Part shown: one piece after another, positions 23,157 through 35,169 of the stretch
How positions within the stretch are numbered: the stretch's first letter is position 1
How the letters are laid out: every line of letters begins with the position of its first letter
DNA from: Thermothelomyces thermophilus ATCC 42464
Lineage: Eukaryota > Ascomycota > Sordariomycetes > Sordariales > Chaetomiaceae
Direction of reading: 5' to 3'
Assembly: GCF_000226095.1 (NCBI RefSeq)
Contig: NC_016475.1
Coordinates: 4,030,001 to 4,094,000 of the forward strand
DNA: 64,000 bases
Translations under genes and position numbers: made by a program
The notes under the pieces: model-generated
Told to the model about the DNA's origin: nothing
The model's database searches: none
Seen by the model: only the letters and a program-made list of their open reading frames with translations

Positions 23157-24175
23157 GTCGTCAGTCGGTCCCCTCGCCTTGCGTAGTCCTTTGTTATTCG
23201 CTAGGCCAAAACCAGCAGAAGGCCCGTACTCGCTAAGTCGCTCGTCGATAAGCGATACTAATCAGGGGGGAGTAAGTGCCTTGGTCTCTTTCTTTCGGGA
23301 CGAATTTTAGTCCTGTAGAGCAGCAGCCAAGGCAATTCTGGTCCAACGTAATCCGAGACGCCAGACTGGTCCTGCTACCCAGGTGATTTTCTTTTATAAA
23401 CTGCATGACCTACCCCACCGTCCTCTGTCTACAGAGAGCTCGGTCGCGTTTGGTGAGTGGTCTCGGCCCGCAACGGCGACGAGCACGCCACTACCCCACG
23501 CTGCCACACCATCCTCGGCATGGACCCTGAATGGGGGTACCACAGCGCCGGCAACGGAGGAGCAGCTCGTGCGGATGGACGGATTGCACCTAGAGCCGGC
23601 GTGACATGGTATTTTTCGCATGGCCCCTGCAGGCTCCGAGTGCCCTCAATCCTTGGATCTTACTAGTCCGTACATAGTATCCGGTTGGCGAACGCGATGG
23701 GGTTGAGAAGCACGAGCGGGCAGTGGATACCACTCCATCACGCAAGCACAACGCCCACATTGCGTAAACGTAGCACGCCGCGAAAAGCGATTTTCCGGCT
23801 AGATCTGCACCCAGTACCATAGTTATGGCGAGATAATTAGCCTCGCCAAGGATGTCTGTTGACTGATAAGCGAGTTCTGGGAGGCGTCGACCGGTTCAGA
23901 CCCCATCGGCGTTCATAGATCTATCTCAATCCTCAAGGTGTATGAAAAAGGTATATGAAAACAAGGGGCAACCCCATCAGAAATCTCCAGCAAACAAACC
24001 CACCTACCTGAACTTATTATCATGCTATAGCCCAGGATCACCTTACTGTTTTCATTGCCCGTCGACTCATACCATATTCTTTTGACGCTTGCTCTTGAGC
24101 CCTGATAGTACACTATTTACACACTATTATATACTCATTGCCAACACGTCCGACTCGCTGCCCGACGCGCCCACG
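23157..24175. promoter_or_regulatory. Divergent promoter of the Baeyer-Villiger and permease genes
   Basis: 1.0 kb without coding signal between outward-facing ATGs. It contains AGTCCGTACATAGTATCCGG near 23665-23684, a member of the ACTCCGTAC-like motif scattered through spacers. No named regulator site can be claimed. Confidence 0.45.
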
Positions 24176-25812
24176 ATGGCGGGCAATCACGCAAAGAAGT
24201 GGTACCACATCCAGTGGTTTGCGGACCAAGACACTCCCCGAGAAAGGAGGCTCATCTTCAAGCTGGACCTGCTCATCGTGCCGTACGCGCTGCTGGCCTA
24301 CTGGACCAAATATATTGATCAAGCCAACCTGAGTAAAGAAGAAGCCCCCTTTGAATTTTTTATTTCCGTCCATAATATCTACCTACCTAATTTCACCTCA
24401 CCCTCACGCTTTCGCCTTTCTGCGGCTTAATATTTACCACGTTTCGCTGACCCGTCTTCCCCTCGCTTTCTCTCCCGTGACAGACAATGCCTACGTCGCC
24501 GGCCTCAAGGAGGACCTCGGGTTCGAGGGCAACGAGCTGGTGCAGTTGCAGACCATGTACATAATCGGGGCCGTCGTAGGACAGATCCCCTTCATGTACC
24601 TCTTCACCCGCCTGCCCATGCACTGGATCGTGCCCTTCCTGGACGTGTCGTGGGGCATCTTTACGCTGCTGCAGTACCGATCCAGCTCGTTTGCCGAGCT
24701 GGCCGCGTACCGCTTCCTCGTCGGTCTGTTTGAGGTGTGTAATAATTGTCTACTTACCTACTCGAGGGATATTAATATGTCCCCCCGAGAAGTCGCACTG
24801 GGTTTATAAATATTTGCTGATATCAATTAACAAACCAAATTCCCTGATTAATTATTAATAATAGTCGGCCTTCTTCCCCGCCATGCACTACATCTTCGGC
24901 GCCTGGTACCGCGGCGACGAGATCGCACGCCGGGGCGGCGTCTTCTACGTCGGCCTCACCCTCGGCACCCTCACGGCCGGGCTGATCCAGGCGGGGGCGT
25001 CGGCGCGGCTCGAGGGCGTGCGCGGGCTGGCGGGCTGGCGGTGGATGTACATCATCTGCTCCCTCATCACCATCCCCATCGGCATCCTGGGCTACGTGGT
25101 CCTGCCCGGCACGCCCGACCGCCCCAACCGGATCGTGCTCCGCCGCGACGACGTCGACGTCGCCCGCGCCCGCCTCGCCCGCGCCGGCCACGGGACCGAA
25201 GCGCGGCCGCTGACCTGGGGCGCGCTCTGGCGGCTGGGCAGGCGGCCGCGCTTCTGGGCCCTGCTCCTGCTCGACATCTTCTTCTGGAACGGCAGCATCA
25301 ACACGTCGACGGGCGGGTACCTGCTGTGGCTCAAGAGCCTGGGCCGGTACTCGAACGCGCGCGTCAACGAGCTCGGGTCGGCGGCGCCGGCGCTCGGGAT
25401 CCTGTACACGCTGCTCATCTGCTTCGGCTCGGATCTGGTGCTGGGCCCGGCGTGGGCCATCACGGCGGCGCACGTGTGGAACGCGATCGGGCTCGTCATC
25501 CTCGTCGTCTGGAACGTGCCCGAGTCCGCCCTCTGGTTCGCCTTCATGACCACCTACTCGGCCGTCGCCATGTCGAGCGTCCTCTACGGCTGGGTCAACG
25601 CCCAGCTGCGCGCCTCCCCCGCCGAGCGCGCCTTCACCCTCGTCCTCATCAACACCGTCTCCCAGTCCACCACCGCCTGGACCCCGCTGCTCGTCTTCCC
25701 CACCGTCGAGGCCCCGCGCTTCACGAAGGGCTACTCCTTCGTCCTCGCCAACGCCATCTGCCTCATCCTCCTTGCCCACATCATCCGCCTCTTTTTGGAG
25801 AAGCGAGAGTAA
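24176..25812 (+). CDS. MFS permease, Dal5/Seo1 (anion:cation symporter) family
   Basis: Exons 24176-24332, 24484-24734 and 24865-25812 give 451 residues. The start MAGNHAKKWYHIQWFADQDT was chosen over an upstream ATG because the family usually has a short N-tail before the RRLIFKLDLLIVPYALLAYW helix. YIDQANLNNAYVAGLKEDLG is the typical Dal5-family signature, and QTMYIIGAVVGQIPFMYLF and YRFLVGLFESAFFPAMHYIF follow. Twelve hydrophobic segments are expected. Relatives import allantoate, nicotinate, vitamins, peptides or sulfonates. Placement between a Baeyer-Villiger enzyme and a DszA-like monooxygenase suggests import of their substrate. The stop codon TAA is itself part of a TAATTA motif. Confidence 0.86.
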
Positions 25813-26889
25813 TTATGCCCTTTTCTTTCTTTCTTTTTTTTCTTCTGCTTGCTTCCTTCCTGTTTTCTCGCTTCATTTCTTTTCCCGCCTAATTATCCAT
25901 GTGTAGTTTCATAGATTTGCCTGCTAACTCATACCGCCCAGGGGTCACCCACGAGACGTAGAATCCGTCTCGCAGGAGGAAACCAAATCCGGCGATGGCA
26001 AGAGTGGAGGCGATGCCGAGACGGACTCGGGGTTGAAGATAGAGGACCGTTAATCGTGAGGTGGGGTATCAAGTATGTACTGTACTGTAATCCGTACTCC
26101 GTACATACAGTACATCCATTTTGTTGGTTGGGGGCGTGGGGTGGGCGGCTGGGAATGAAACGAACCCCCCCAAAAATGCTTAGTATTGTACTCCGTAGCT
26201 GTTGCCCCAAACAAACTAAAGGAGTTAGTTATCACTGGCCCTAGTAAATATTTGGTTGCACCTGCCGTCATATGGTGTAGACTGTATGTATGTACATACG
26301 CACTTTTCAAGTTGGCTTCTCTCTCTGAATCCCCAATTGGAGTTAATTCCGAAGCCTAATTATGGCGTCATTTCAAACAACAACACGTGTGCATCTCGAT
26401 GCATCGCCGTTATCTCACAACCCGAACTCCACGTGCGCGCGGAATGGAGCTGCGGATCACGCAATGTGCGCCGTTATTGCAGCATGCTTCCCCCGCCGCG
26501 TGGTCTCATCCCAGGCTCGACAGCGCGTTCGCGACGACCCACACCATCTCTTCCTGCCATGCCGAGCATCGGAAGTATTCCGTATCGGTGGGTTGGATGG
26601 TTTGCTGGTTTGGTGGGCAAGGAGATCTCGCGAAGGGCAGTTGTATTTAAGCAGAATGACAAGGGGGGAGGGGACGCCTGGGATATTTCAGGTCACACAT
26701 GGTACCGAGCGAACCTACTATTTAAACGCTTTTTCATCTCATTCATTCAGTCGTTGTCAGTCGTTGGGACGGCGGACACCAGCTCTACAGAAAACATTAG
26801 TATTTCAAAATCAGGGGTCACCCGTGAAGGAGACCTCAGAGTCAGCACGTCGAGCATCAGGTAGTGGATGAATATTAGTCACCTCGAAG
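25813..26889. other. Spacer between permease and second monooxygenase
   Basis: Contains GTACTGTAC / ACTCCGTACATACAGTAC-type overlapping inverted motifs at about 26074-26115 and another ACTCCGTA near 26190. No gene is supported. Confidence 0.45.
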
Positions 26890-28624
26890 ATGGCTGAAGA
26901 AAACGGAACCACCACGCCGGCAGCAAACGGCACCCAGGATACGGGCAGCGGAAAGAGGCAAATCCTTCTCAACGCCTTTGACATGTCCACCATTGGGCAT
27001 CTGTCGCCCGGCCAGTGGAAGGTTCGGCGAAGTCCCCCTCCCGGAGCTTAACTAAGCGCCCCCTTGAGGTCACTTGGGTTATTAACGCAGAGCGCAGAAC
27101 CCCGTGGACAAGTCAGCGACGAAACGAAACCTGGAATATTGGATCGAGCTCGCCAAGCTGCTGGACCGCGGCGGCATCAACGCCCTTTTCCTCGCAGACA
27201 CCTACGGCGGGTACGACACGTACGAAGGGAGCCTGGACAACTGCATCCGGAGGGCGGCACAATGGCCCGTGACCGATCCGACCATTGTAGGTCTGCCTCG
27301 TATCTTTTTATCCTCTCTTTCCTTGTTATATCATCTTCATTCAGTTTCCGGGAATGGACTGGAAAATTCTGACAAGGAACAGCCCATATCCGCCATGGCG
27401 GCCGTGACCAAGAATCTCAGCTTCGCCATCACGGCTTCTACTTCGTTCGAGCCCCCTTTTCTCCTGGCTAAGCGGTTCTCCACTCTGGACCACTTCACCA
27501 AGGGCCGGATCGGCTGGAACATTGTGACCTCATGGAAGAAAGCGGCCTTCAAAGCCATCGGACTGGATAGCCCGATCGAGCACGACGAGCGCTACCGCCA
27601 GGCGGATGAGTACCTCCGGGTCCTGTACAAGTGAGTTGCAATTAATTATTGACTACTTTCCCTTCCTTTTTATTATGGGACTTGACACCAACAAACAAAC
27701 AACCCGGCAGGCTGTGGGAGGGCTCGTGGGCGGATGACGCCATCGCGCCGGACCCGGAGAACGACAGCTACGCGGACCCGGACAAGATCCGGACCATCAA
27801 CCACCGGGGCAAGTACTTCTCGCTCAGCAGCCGGCACATCGTGGACCCGTCGCCGCAGCGAACGCCCTTCCTCTTCCAGGCGGGCACGTCGGAGGCCGGG
27901 TCCGAGTTCGCGGCGACGCATGCCGAGGCCGTCTTCGTGTCGTCGCACTCGCCCGCCATCCTGCGGCCAAAGGTGGCGCGCATCCGGGCGCTGGCGGCGG
28001 CCAGGGGCCGGGACCCGCGCTCGATCAAGTTCTTCGCCACCTTCACGCCCGTCCTGGGGCGGACCGACGCCGAGGCCGAGGCCAAGCTGGCCGAGCTGCG
28101 CCGGTACGCGTCGACGGTGGGCGGGCTGGTGCTCTTCAGCGGCTGGACGGGCGTCGACATCTCGCGCATCCCGCTCGACCAGCCCATCACCGCGGCCGAC
28201 TCGCTCGAGGCGCACAAGGTCCGCAGCATCCTGGACGCCTTCACCACCACCAGCCGCGAGGTGCCCGAGTGGACCCCGCGCGTCGTCGCCGAGCGCGCCT
28301 CCATCGGCGGTCTCGGCCCCGTCGCCGTCGGCAGCCCGGCCACCGTCGCCGACGAGATGGAGCGTTGGGTGCGCGAGGCCGACCTGGACGGTTTCAACAT
28401 CGCCTACGTCACCACCCCGGGCTCGTTCGAGGACCTGGTCGACCTGCTCGTCCCGGAGCTGCGCCGCCGCGGCCTCTACCCGGACCCGCCCGAGGAGCCC
28501 CTCACCGCGCGCGAGAAGATCTACGGCAAGGGCCAGAAGGGCCTGCGGGACGACCACCCGGGCAGCGCCTACAAGTACGCCGTCTACAAGGAGGACCCGC
28601 CCCATGTTGACGAACCGCAGCCGC

Positions 28625-28664
<40 letters not shown>

Positions 28665-28695
28665 ACAGCAACAACAGGCGGCCGAGACGAAATGA
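26890..28695 (+). CDS. FMN-dependent monooxygenase, NtaA/SnaA/DszA/SoxA family (copy B)
   Basis: Exons 26890-27021, 27098-27286, 27383-27630 and 27711-28695 join to 517 residues. It starts MAEENGTTTPAANGTQDTGS and then shows LLNAFDMSTIGHLSPGQWK, YWIELAKLLDRGGINALFLA with DTYGGYDTYEGSLD, PISAMAAVTKNLSFAITAST, FTKGRIGWNIVTSWKKAAFK, HDERYRQADEYLRVLYKLWE, PSPQRTPFLFQAGTS and VAERASIGGLGPVAVGSPAT. This is the same luciferase-like fold as copy A, but the two are clearly diverged and have different intron positions, so this is not a recent duplication. The C-terminus ends in a Glu-Gln repeat from a GAGCAG-type microsatellite (28628-28665), probably disordered. A flavin reductase partner is not visible in the window. 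Confidence 0.88.
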
Positions 28696-29206
28696 ACGGG
28701 AGAGCGTGACACATATCGAGCACATGGAGCGCTTTCGTTTACCGACTGGCACTGGTTCTCTCTATATTATTCGATTCAGGATGTTCGTCCCATGCACGAG
28801 GGAGTGGAGTATCAAGAGGAATAACACAAAAAAATCAGTCATGGGCATTGTCAGAATACCCATACTTAAGGTGCAATTGCTGGCGGGCAATTGCGGCGTC
28901 GCTTTTGCTTTTCGACAGGCATTGATTGAGTTGATCCATACCATACGCTTTGTCAGCTGCTGCTGTGCCGTCCCTCTTGTTGATTAATCCTAGCATGACA
29001 GGAGCATTCTCGTCACGGACATTCTGTTCTGCAGGCTAGGGTGTAGAAGATGCGCGGGGTCGACCAAAAACAATCGGTCCTGACAACGGTTGTGGGTGAC
29101 GCTGAACTTGAATTCAAATATCTGACCAGAGCGGAAGCCGGGTATCCAAAGAAACGCAATCTCCTTCAGCCCATCCATCCACTATTATTACCACACCTTA
29201 ATTACT
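28696..29206. other. Convergent 3' spacer
   Basis: Lies between the 3' ends of monooxygenase copy B and the S28 peptidase. No gene is supported. Confidence 0.45.
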
Positions 29207-31104
29207 TCAAGCCGCCCAAGGCTTCGGCAACCCCTTCTCCTCGTACCATTCCCCGACCCACCCGGTCATCTCGTCGGCCGCGTCCTGGGCCAGCTTCTTG
29301 ACGTCCTCGTTCACCGCCCAGTTCTGGCCGTACAGATCCGAGCAGTGCGTGCCGCCCTTGACCAGGCGCACCGGCAGCCGCTCGGTGCTCTGGACGGGCC
29401 CGCCGGGGCGGAATTTGCTCGACAGGGTGGCGTCGCGCCACGGGTCGTACTGGCCGTTGGTGTGCATGGCCCGCGTCGTGTTGGTGACGCTCCAGCCGCC
29501 GGTCCACCGGTTGACGTCCTTGGCGCGCTTGCCTGCCGCGATGCCGTATCCGCCTTCGGGGAAGTGCAGCGGGCACTGCTTGCGCCAGTAGTCTGCGTTC
29601 ACCAGGCGCGAGACGAGAGTCGGCCGGGTGAGCGGGGCGCCGTCTTGCCACCATTCAAAACTGTTGGGGGAAAAATAGGGTAAGTGTGTGTCTGCCAACT
29701 TGCGTAGACGAGCGCAGAGGGGTAAATTAATTGGAAAGGACGTACGGCTCGTTGCAGAGCATCCAGTTCCACTGACGGTTGATCCAGTTGTCAAGACTGA
29801 GGTCCTTGTAGGCCGCGTTGTTGGGGTCGAGGTTCTTGAAGCAGGCAATGTTGTTCTCACCCTCCCATTCGGGGTATCCAGCCGACTCACAGACTAAAAT
29901 TTGATACCAAGGTCAGTGAAGGGTCGTTGTGATAAGGAACAAGAGGGGTAATTAAATAAAGGAAAGCAGAACCCACATCCAGGGATGACCTGCTCCTTGA
30001 CGTATTTGGCGTAACCTTCCAGCGCTTTGGTCAGACCGACACCGCGTGGGCCGGGCACCTTGTTGGTCGAGTTGGGCCACACGTTCTCGACGTAGTCGCA
30101 GAAGCGGTAGAACGGGTTATAGCCCGTAGTGTTGAACGAGTAGAACTGGCCCGACTGCCACTCCCAGGGACCCCACTCCAGCGCGCTAATAATCAAGACG
30201 GCTCTTGTCAGTTTCTTTCTTCCCTCTCCGACCGACCATGAAAATACATGCACGGGGTCAGAGGAGTAGTGGGTGCTTACGCAGCAAAGTCGGCATCCTC
30301 CAATTCCCCGAGCCCGAACTTGTCCTTCAGAGCCTGCTTGCTCTTCTTGGACCCGAAGCTCAGCACCAGATCCACGTAGTTGATGACGGCCCCGACGTCG
30401 GCGCTGCAGTTCTTGGGCGTCGCCTCCTGCACGGGCACAAAGTACTGCCAGAAATCGCCGATCGCCTCGACGACACCGCTGGAGCTGTAGTAGGCCCAGA
30501 AGGTGCCGGGCTCCCTGGCCGCCAGCCAGCCGGCGAGGGCGCCGGAATACGAGCCGCCGGCAAAGATCCACGGCGCCTTGTCGGCGGAGCTGCTGCCGCT
30601 GGGATCGAAGGGCGGAGCAAAATTCTTGGCAAAGTAGACGAGGTCCTTGAGCGAGTTGTCGAGGGTGAGGTACCGAAGATTCTCCACCGTGAGCTCGTCA
30701 TAGGGCGACGACTGTCCCCAGTAGCGATGCTCGAGGACGATGACAGCACCGCCCGTCTGGTTGGCCATGACGCCCGACAGGCGGGCAGTGGTGAGCCACG
30801 TACGGTTGAAGCCCTCGCCGCTCTGCTCGCCGGGCGAGACCAGGTAAATGGGCGAGCCGGGGCCCTTCCAGTACTCAGTGCCGTACCAGTAGCGCTGCTT
30901 GAAGGTGCCGAGCGACGGGTTGGCGTGGTCGATGAGCTGATCGAAGGTGCCCCAGCCGTTGACGGTCTCGGCGCGCTTCTGCAGCTCGGTTTCCGAGACG
31001 GTGTCGTCGTCGGGGCCGATATCCATAATCAAGCCGCGGCCGAAGGCGGCGGCCAGTGGGGCGAAGGCGAGGCCCGCCGCGAGGGCGGTGATGGAGAGCC
31101 TCAT
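29207..31104 (-). CDS. Secreted serine carboxypeptidase, family S28
   Basis: Exons 30281-31104, 29977-30185, 29746-29893 and 29207-29660 give 544 residues. A signal peptide MRLSITALAAGLAFAPLAAA is followed by the S28 opening TFDQLIDHANPSLGTFKQRY and PIYLVSPGEQSGEGFNRTWL. The nucleophile Ser sits in FAGGSYSGALAGW (about residue 185), the acid in NGQYDPWRDAT and the His in VKGGTHCSDLYG, so the triad is complete. Several N-x-S/T sites fit an extracellular glycoprotein. S28 enzymes (human PRCP/DPP2, Aspergillus prolyl peptidases) release residues next to proline and in fungi often work in acid. It is convergent with monooxygenase copy B, so it is probably not part of that regulon. The intron-2 donor was placed by phase. 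Confidence 0.88.
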
Positions 31105-32312
31105 GATGATCGAGGGGCGGGGGGCGAGGTGCACGAGGAGTGTCAGCCGGAGGGGGGAAGCGGGATGCCCTGAGGAAGGCGAAAGCGCTGCCGCCGTCGC
31201 GGGGAGCACGAGATTTATCAATTGATCACCCGCGGCCACCAACTCCAGCCCGCTCGCGGGGGGGCGGTGATCGGCTCCGCGGTCCCACCGCACGTTGTTG
31301 ACAGGGGCGGCCGTGCAAGGAACCTGATAATAAGTGACTGGGCAGACGGCGAAAGGAACAAAATAAAAACGGCAGTCGGCAGTGTTACACCGCCCCAGGG
31401 GGTTGCAAGCAAACCACTGGATGGGTGGCCCTGGACGTCGATTACTGCGTACTGGTGTGCTATCCTAGTAGCTTCCCGCTTGGAGAGCACCAGCCAAGGG
31501 TGCGTTTGTGCGGGCCCTGTGTAATTAACGGCCGCAGGGTCTTCGTTGAGCGAACGCGGTTTTTGCCCCCGCCCCGAATACCTCCGTCCGGCGGTCATCA
31601 CCTTCCTGTTCCATGCGATGGATCCCGACCGGACGGGGATCCCCTTTCGGGTCGCGGCTACGATGCGCTCCACCACTCCACCAGAGGCGATCCGGCTTCC
31701 GGAAGGTGCTTGGCGTGCAGGCCGCGTAAGGATGTCGGGCTGGATCGCCACGTCGAATAAGACGGCCGGATGCGCCGGGATGCGTTCCTCGTTTCGAGTA
31801 ATGATGTTTTGGTCCTATTTTTGTTGGAACTGCCTGCATGCAGGATGGCGTGGTGCGGGGCAATTGTGTAATTATTGCCACTACACAAGAAGCTTGTGCA
31901 GGAAGGAGGCGGGGACAGAATAAACTCCCGAGAGATTCAGCGCACAGTCAGCCGTCCCGATCCGGGTTGGCTGCAACGAGAGGGCGACTCGCAGTTCCTT
32001 TTGGAAATTGGGACAAGGTACCGAATTGCGAACGGTGTTCGTCTGATGATTGAATAACCGTTCAAGACTGCGGTAGGAACTTTGGAGCCGTGTTTGCCCG
32101 TACTGAGTACAGGCGCCTTCCTGGTTCGGATTAGGTTGGCAACAAGCATCAATGAGCAATCAGGAAGGAGCGTCTCCGGACATTGTGCCGAGGCGAAGCA
32201 AGGCTTACTCGCACCACGCCCACGGGCCGTTCCAACCCACCTTGCAGTGGCAATGAACCATTCTCACAACCAGGCATGCGATCTTGCCCATTAACCGTAT
32301 TCAGTAAGGAAT
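31105..32312. other. Spacer between S28 peptidase promoter and tRNA-Tyr
   Basis: Several overlapping ORFs on both strands without domains. No gene can be supported. Confidence 0.4.
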
Positions 32313-32400
32313 CCCCTTGTGGTGTAGTTGGCTATCACGTTCGGCTGTAATGGAAATTATTGATACCGAAAGGTCACCGGCTCGATTCCGGTCGAGGGGA
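32313..32400 (+). tRNA. tRNA-Tyr(GUA): tRNA-Tyr (anticodon GUA) with intron
   Basis: A complete cloverleaf: acceptor CCCCTTG pairs with CGAGGGG, D-stem GTG/CAC, anticodon stem TTCGG/CCGAA, and T-arm ACCGG-CTCGATT-CCGGT. The anticodon GTA is at 32347-32349. A 14-nt intron (32351-32364) follows position 37, the canonical eukaryotic place. C1-G72 with discriminator A73 is the eukaryotic tyrosine identity set, supporting the call. Confidence 0.93.
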
Positions 32401-32403
32401 CTC

Positions 32404-32421
32404 TTTTTGGTCTTTTTTTTT
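32404..32421 (+). terminator. RNA polymerase III terminator of tRNA-Tyr
   Basis: T-runs of five (32404-32408) and nine (32413-32421) start within a few bases of the tRNA 3' end. Confidence 0.85.
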
Positions 32422-32766
32422 CTAAGCCTCTCAAATACTTACCACATTGTTCGCCTCTGTATTCCTGTACACTTCCCTCTCCGCACGTCCGAAACCCTAA
32501 AGTCTTTTATGCCTTATTAACCAAGGTACACAAACAGTTGCAATATAGGTAGGCATATAAAAATCAAGCATTCTTGTTATTCTCGCTAATTCCATAACGC
32601 ACTTCTTATAATTATTACCCAAACAACATAGCTATTCTTTGCTTCAAAAAAGGCAAGCAAAAACATGACGATAGCATAGATGTATGTATTCCGTTTTGAC
32701 CAGAAACCCTTGCCCACTTTCCCAACAAACGTTGCCCTAGGAAGTCCCGTCCGTCCATCAAATGAT

Positions 32767-35169
32767 TCACTTCTTATTAGGCGCCCAAAAGAGCTTCCGG
32801 CGTCTCTCTCCGGTGATGCCACTCGGCGGCCCCTGAGAGGTATTAGGTGTGCTGGGAGTGGCGCCGTGCGCGCCCGGGGCGGAACCGCCGGCACTGGCAC
32901 TGGGTCCGTGGTCAGAAGCAGGCGTACCCTGAGCAGCGGTTGGGGCGTGGTGAGCAGCGGCCGGGCCGTGGTGAGGTGCAGAGCTGCCGGTCGTGCTGCT
33001 GTGGGGGGGTTGAGCGGAACCGGCGCCGTGGGTGCTAGGATGGTGACCCTGTGAAGGTCCAGCGCTACCGGAAGAGCCGGGCCGGCTGCTGTGCGGAGCG
33101 GCAGCACCGGCATGGGAAGCAGGTTGGCTGCTGCTCGAGTGACCGAGTAGCCCAAAATCGCCAGCGAAGATGCGCAGCACGAAATACGACCACATCTTCT
33201 CCCAGTCGTCGATAACGGCGTTCTTCTCCGCGGGAGTCATGCAGGAAAACTCGAGGCTCCAATAGGCCAGTTGGCGGAAATCAATGAGCGTCATGTTGCG
33301 TTTGCCAGCCATGATCTGGTAGAACTCGTGCGCGAGAGTCGAGCTGCATGCGCAGGTCAGTCACGGTAATTAAGCAGGTTAAGCGGTGAAACAGGTTGAG
33401 CGTCGTTGTGGGAAGAAAAGGGGTTGCTGGCATTCGCCAAAGGACGGCCAGGAGAAGCTTACCGAAAAAGGCCACCGTGGTCCGTGTTGACGCAAGCCAC
33501 GATGTCGTTGGCGAGTGCGGTATACGCCGAGTGGCCGCCAATCCTAGAGGTCAAGCCGAGGATTTCGTTGGATATGGGGCAGAGCTCTATGCATATGTTC
33601 CTAGCCTTCAATTGTTGCATGACCCAGGGGTGCCAGGGCACAGCATAGCCGTGAGCGATGCGCTTAGCGCCAAGGAGGATCGCATCGATGAGATCATGGT
33701 CGGCATCGGTACCGTTTTCGAGCGTCTCTCCGCAGTGGAATAGGAAGGGTATGTCCAGGTTTTCGGCTTTACACTTGTGCCGGAACTCGAGAAGCTCCTC
33801 GGCAAAGTGCTTCAGGGGGTATTTGTTGCCGTTGCCTTTCTCGCCAACAAGATCGAAGCCTAAGGTAGGAATCATGGTAATTAAGGTAAATTTATTAGTA
33901 TGTCTATTACACCCGGGAGGACGCAAGGTAGAAAGCCATCTTACCAGCAATGAACTCGGGGAACTTCTTCTTGAACTCAATGCACTGGTTTAGAGCGAAT
34001 ACAATTTTTGGCTTGTCGAACGACCGTGGTGTGCAGTAGATGACCTTAAGCCCCTTGAAAACCTTCCTCTGGTGCCTTAACTGGAAGGCGTTGTAACCCT
34101 CAATGATGAGCTCCATCATCCGCTCGTTGCTCATCTGGTCCTTGCCTTCGTCGTCCCACAACTGGTTGTTAGGCATAAAATCAAGTCGGATCTCGGCATA
34201 TTGGATATTGTCCCTGGCGAATTCTTCCAGGCACGCCTGGGTGTATCGGACGAACGCTGTCTGGTAGTTGAAAAGGCCCTTCATCATTCTGGTTCGCCCA
34301 TTGAACAGATCCTATGCCCTACAAGGACGTAAGCAAAAGCAAGTCGTCAGTTTGCGTTGAGTCGATACTTACCCTGCAGCACACTGGCGCGAATTGTACG
34401 CCTCTTCAGCGCTGAACACAAGTTTGCTTAGCAACCATTTATCCACGTCTTTTTCCACTCCTTCTATCTTATGTTGAGGAAATAGCATCCTGAATGTTTT
34501 GTAGCTCATCCACCCAGTCTCGCCTCGGTCCTTGAGGTCCTCATAGGTCTTGTATTCCGAGCTCAGGATGTTTAGGTTCCCGAGCGGGTTTTTCTTTTTG
34601 AGATTTTGCTCGCTGAGAATGCTGAACCGTATCTCGCATCGTTGGAATGCCTCTTTGTTGGTAAGCGCCTTGGTGCTCCAGATGTACATGTGATTCATTT
34701 CCTTGGCGATGTTGAGTAAGAATGATGGGTGACAATTGGCATTGAAGTGGATGTGGAGGTGAGCACCCTTGGGCATCCCCTGGCAGAGCCTGAAGAGTTT
34801 GGTCCGCTCGATGATGTTCACATTGTGAAGAAAGTGATCGCCGTAAAAATGTGGATGCGCCTGGCCAAGCGAATCGGTTTCCGAGCCCCTGTAATAGGTG
34901 TCTATATCGTGCTGTTTCATAAGCTGGAGGGTGCGGTCTGCGCTTAGTTCCAGGTCTGTTGGGCGCTTATACAGGGAAGCATTCTTGATCGCCGCTTCAA
35001 AACCCATTTTTAATTCCCTGTCCAATGCCTCCTCGCGGTCATGGAGATATTTCTTCAAAGCAGCTTCGACGCGTTGCTTTGCATTGTTGCTTGGTACAGC
35101 ATGGCTGACTGTGGTTCCTTGCCGGTGCGGCTTATGGCTGGCGGTGGAGTTACTTGCATTGGAGGCCAT
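32767..35169 (-). CDS. ADGF/CECR1-type adenosine deaminase with an in-frame TAG at a conserved Trp position
   Basis: Four exons give about 720 residues starting MASNASNSTASHKPH. Metal- and substrate-binding segments are present: HLHIHFNANCHP near the N-terminal third, FLFHCGETLENGTDADHDLI, RIAHGYAVPWHP, IELCPISNEILGL and CVNTDHGGLF. This is the CECR1/ADGF branch of adenosine deaminases, which convert adenosine to inosine. A 100-residue Ser/Gly/His/Pro-rich tail follows, unusual for the family. At the first splice junction (donor after 34365, acceptor before 34318) the phase gives G-A-stop-D-L-F-N-G-R-T; the TAG is at 34312-34314 where relatives are expected to have Trp. Using acceptor ACCAG ending at 34288 avoids it but deletes about ten conserved residues. 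No signal peptide is evident. Confidence 0.82.
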
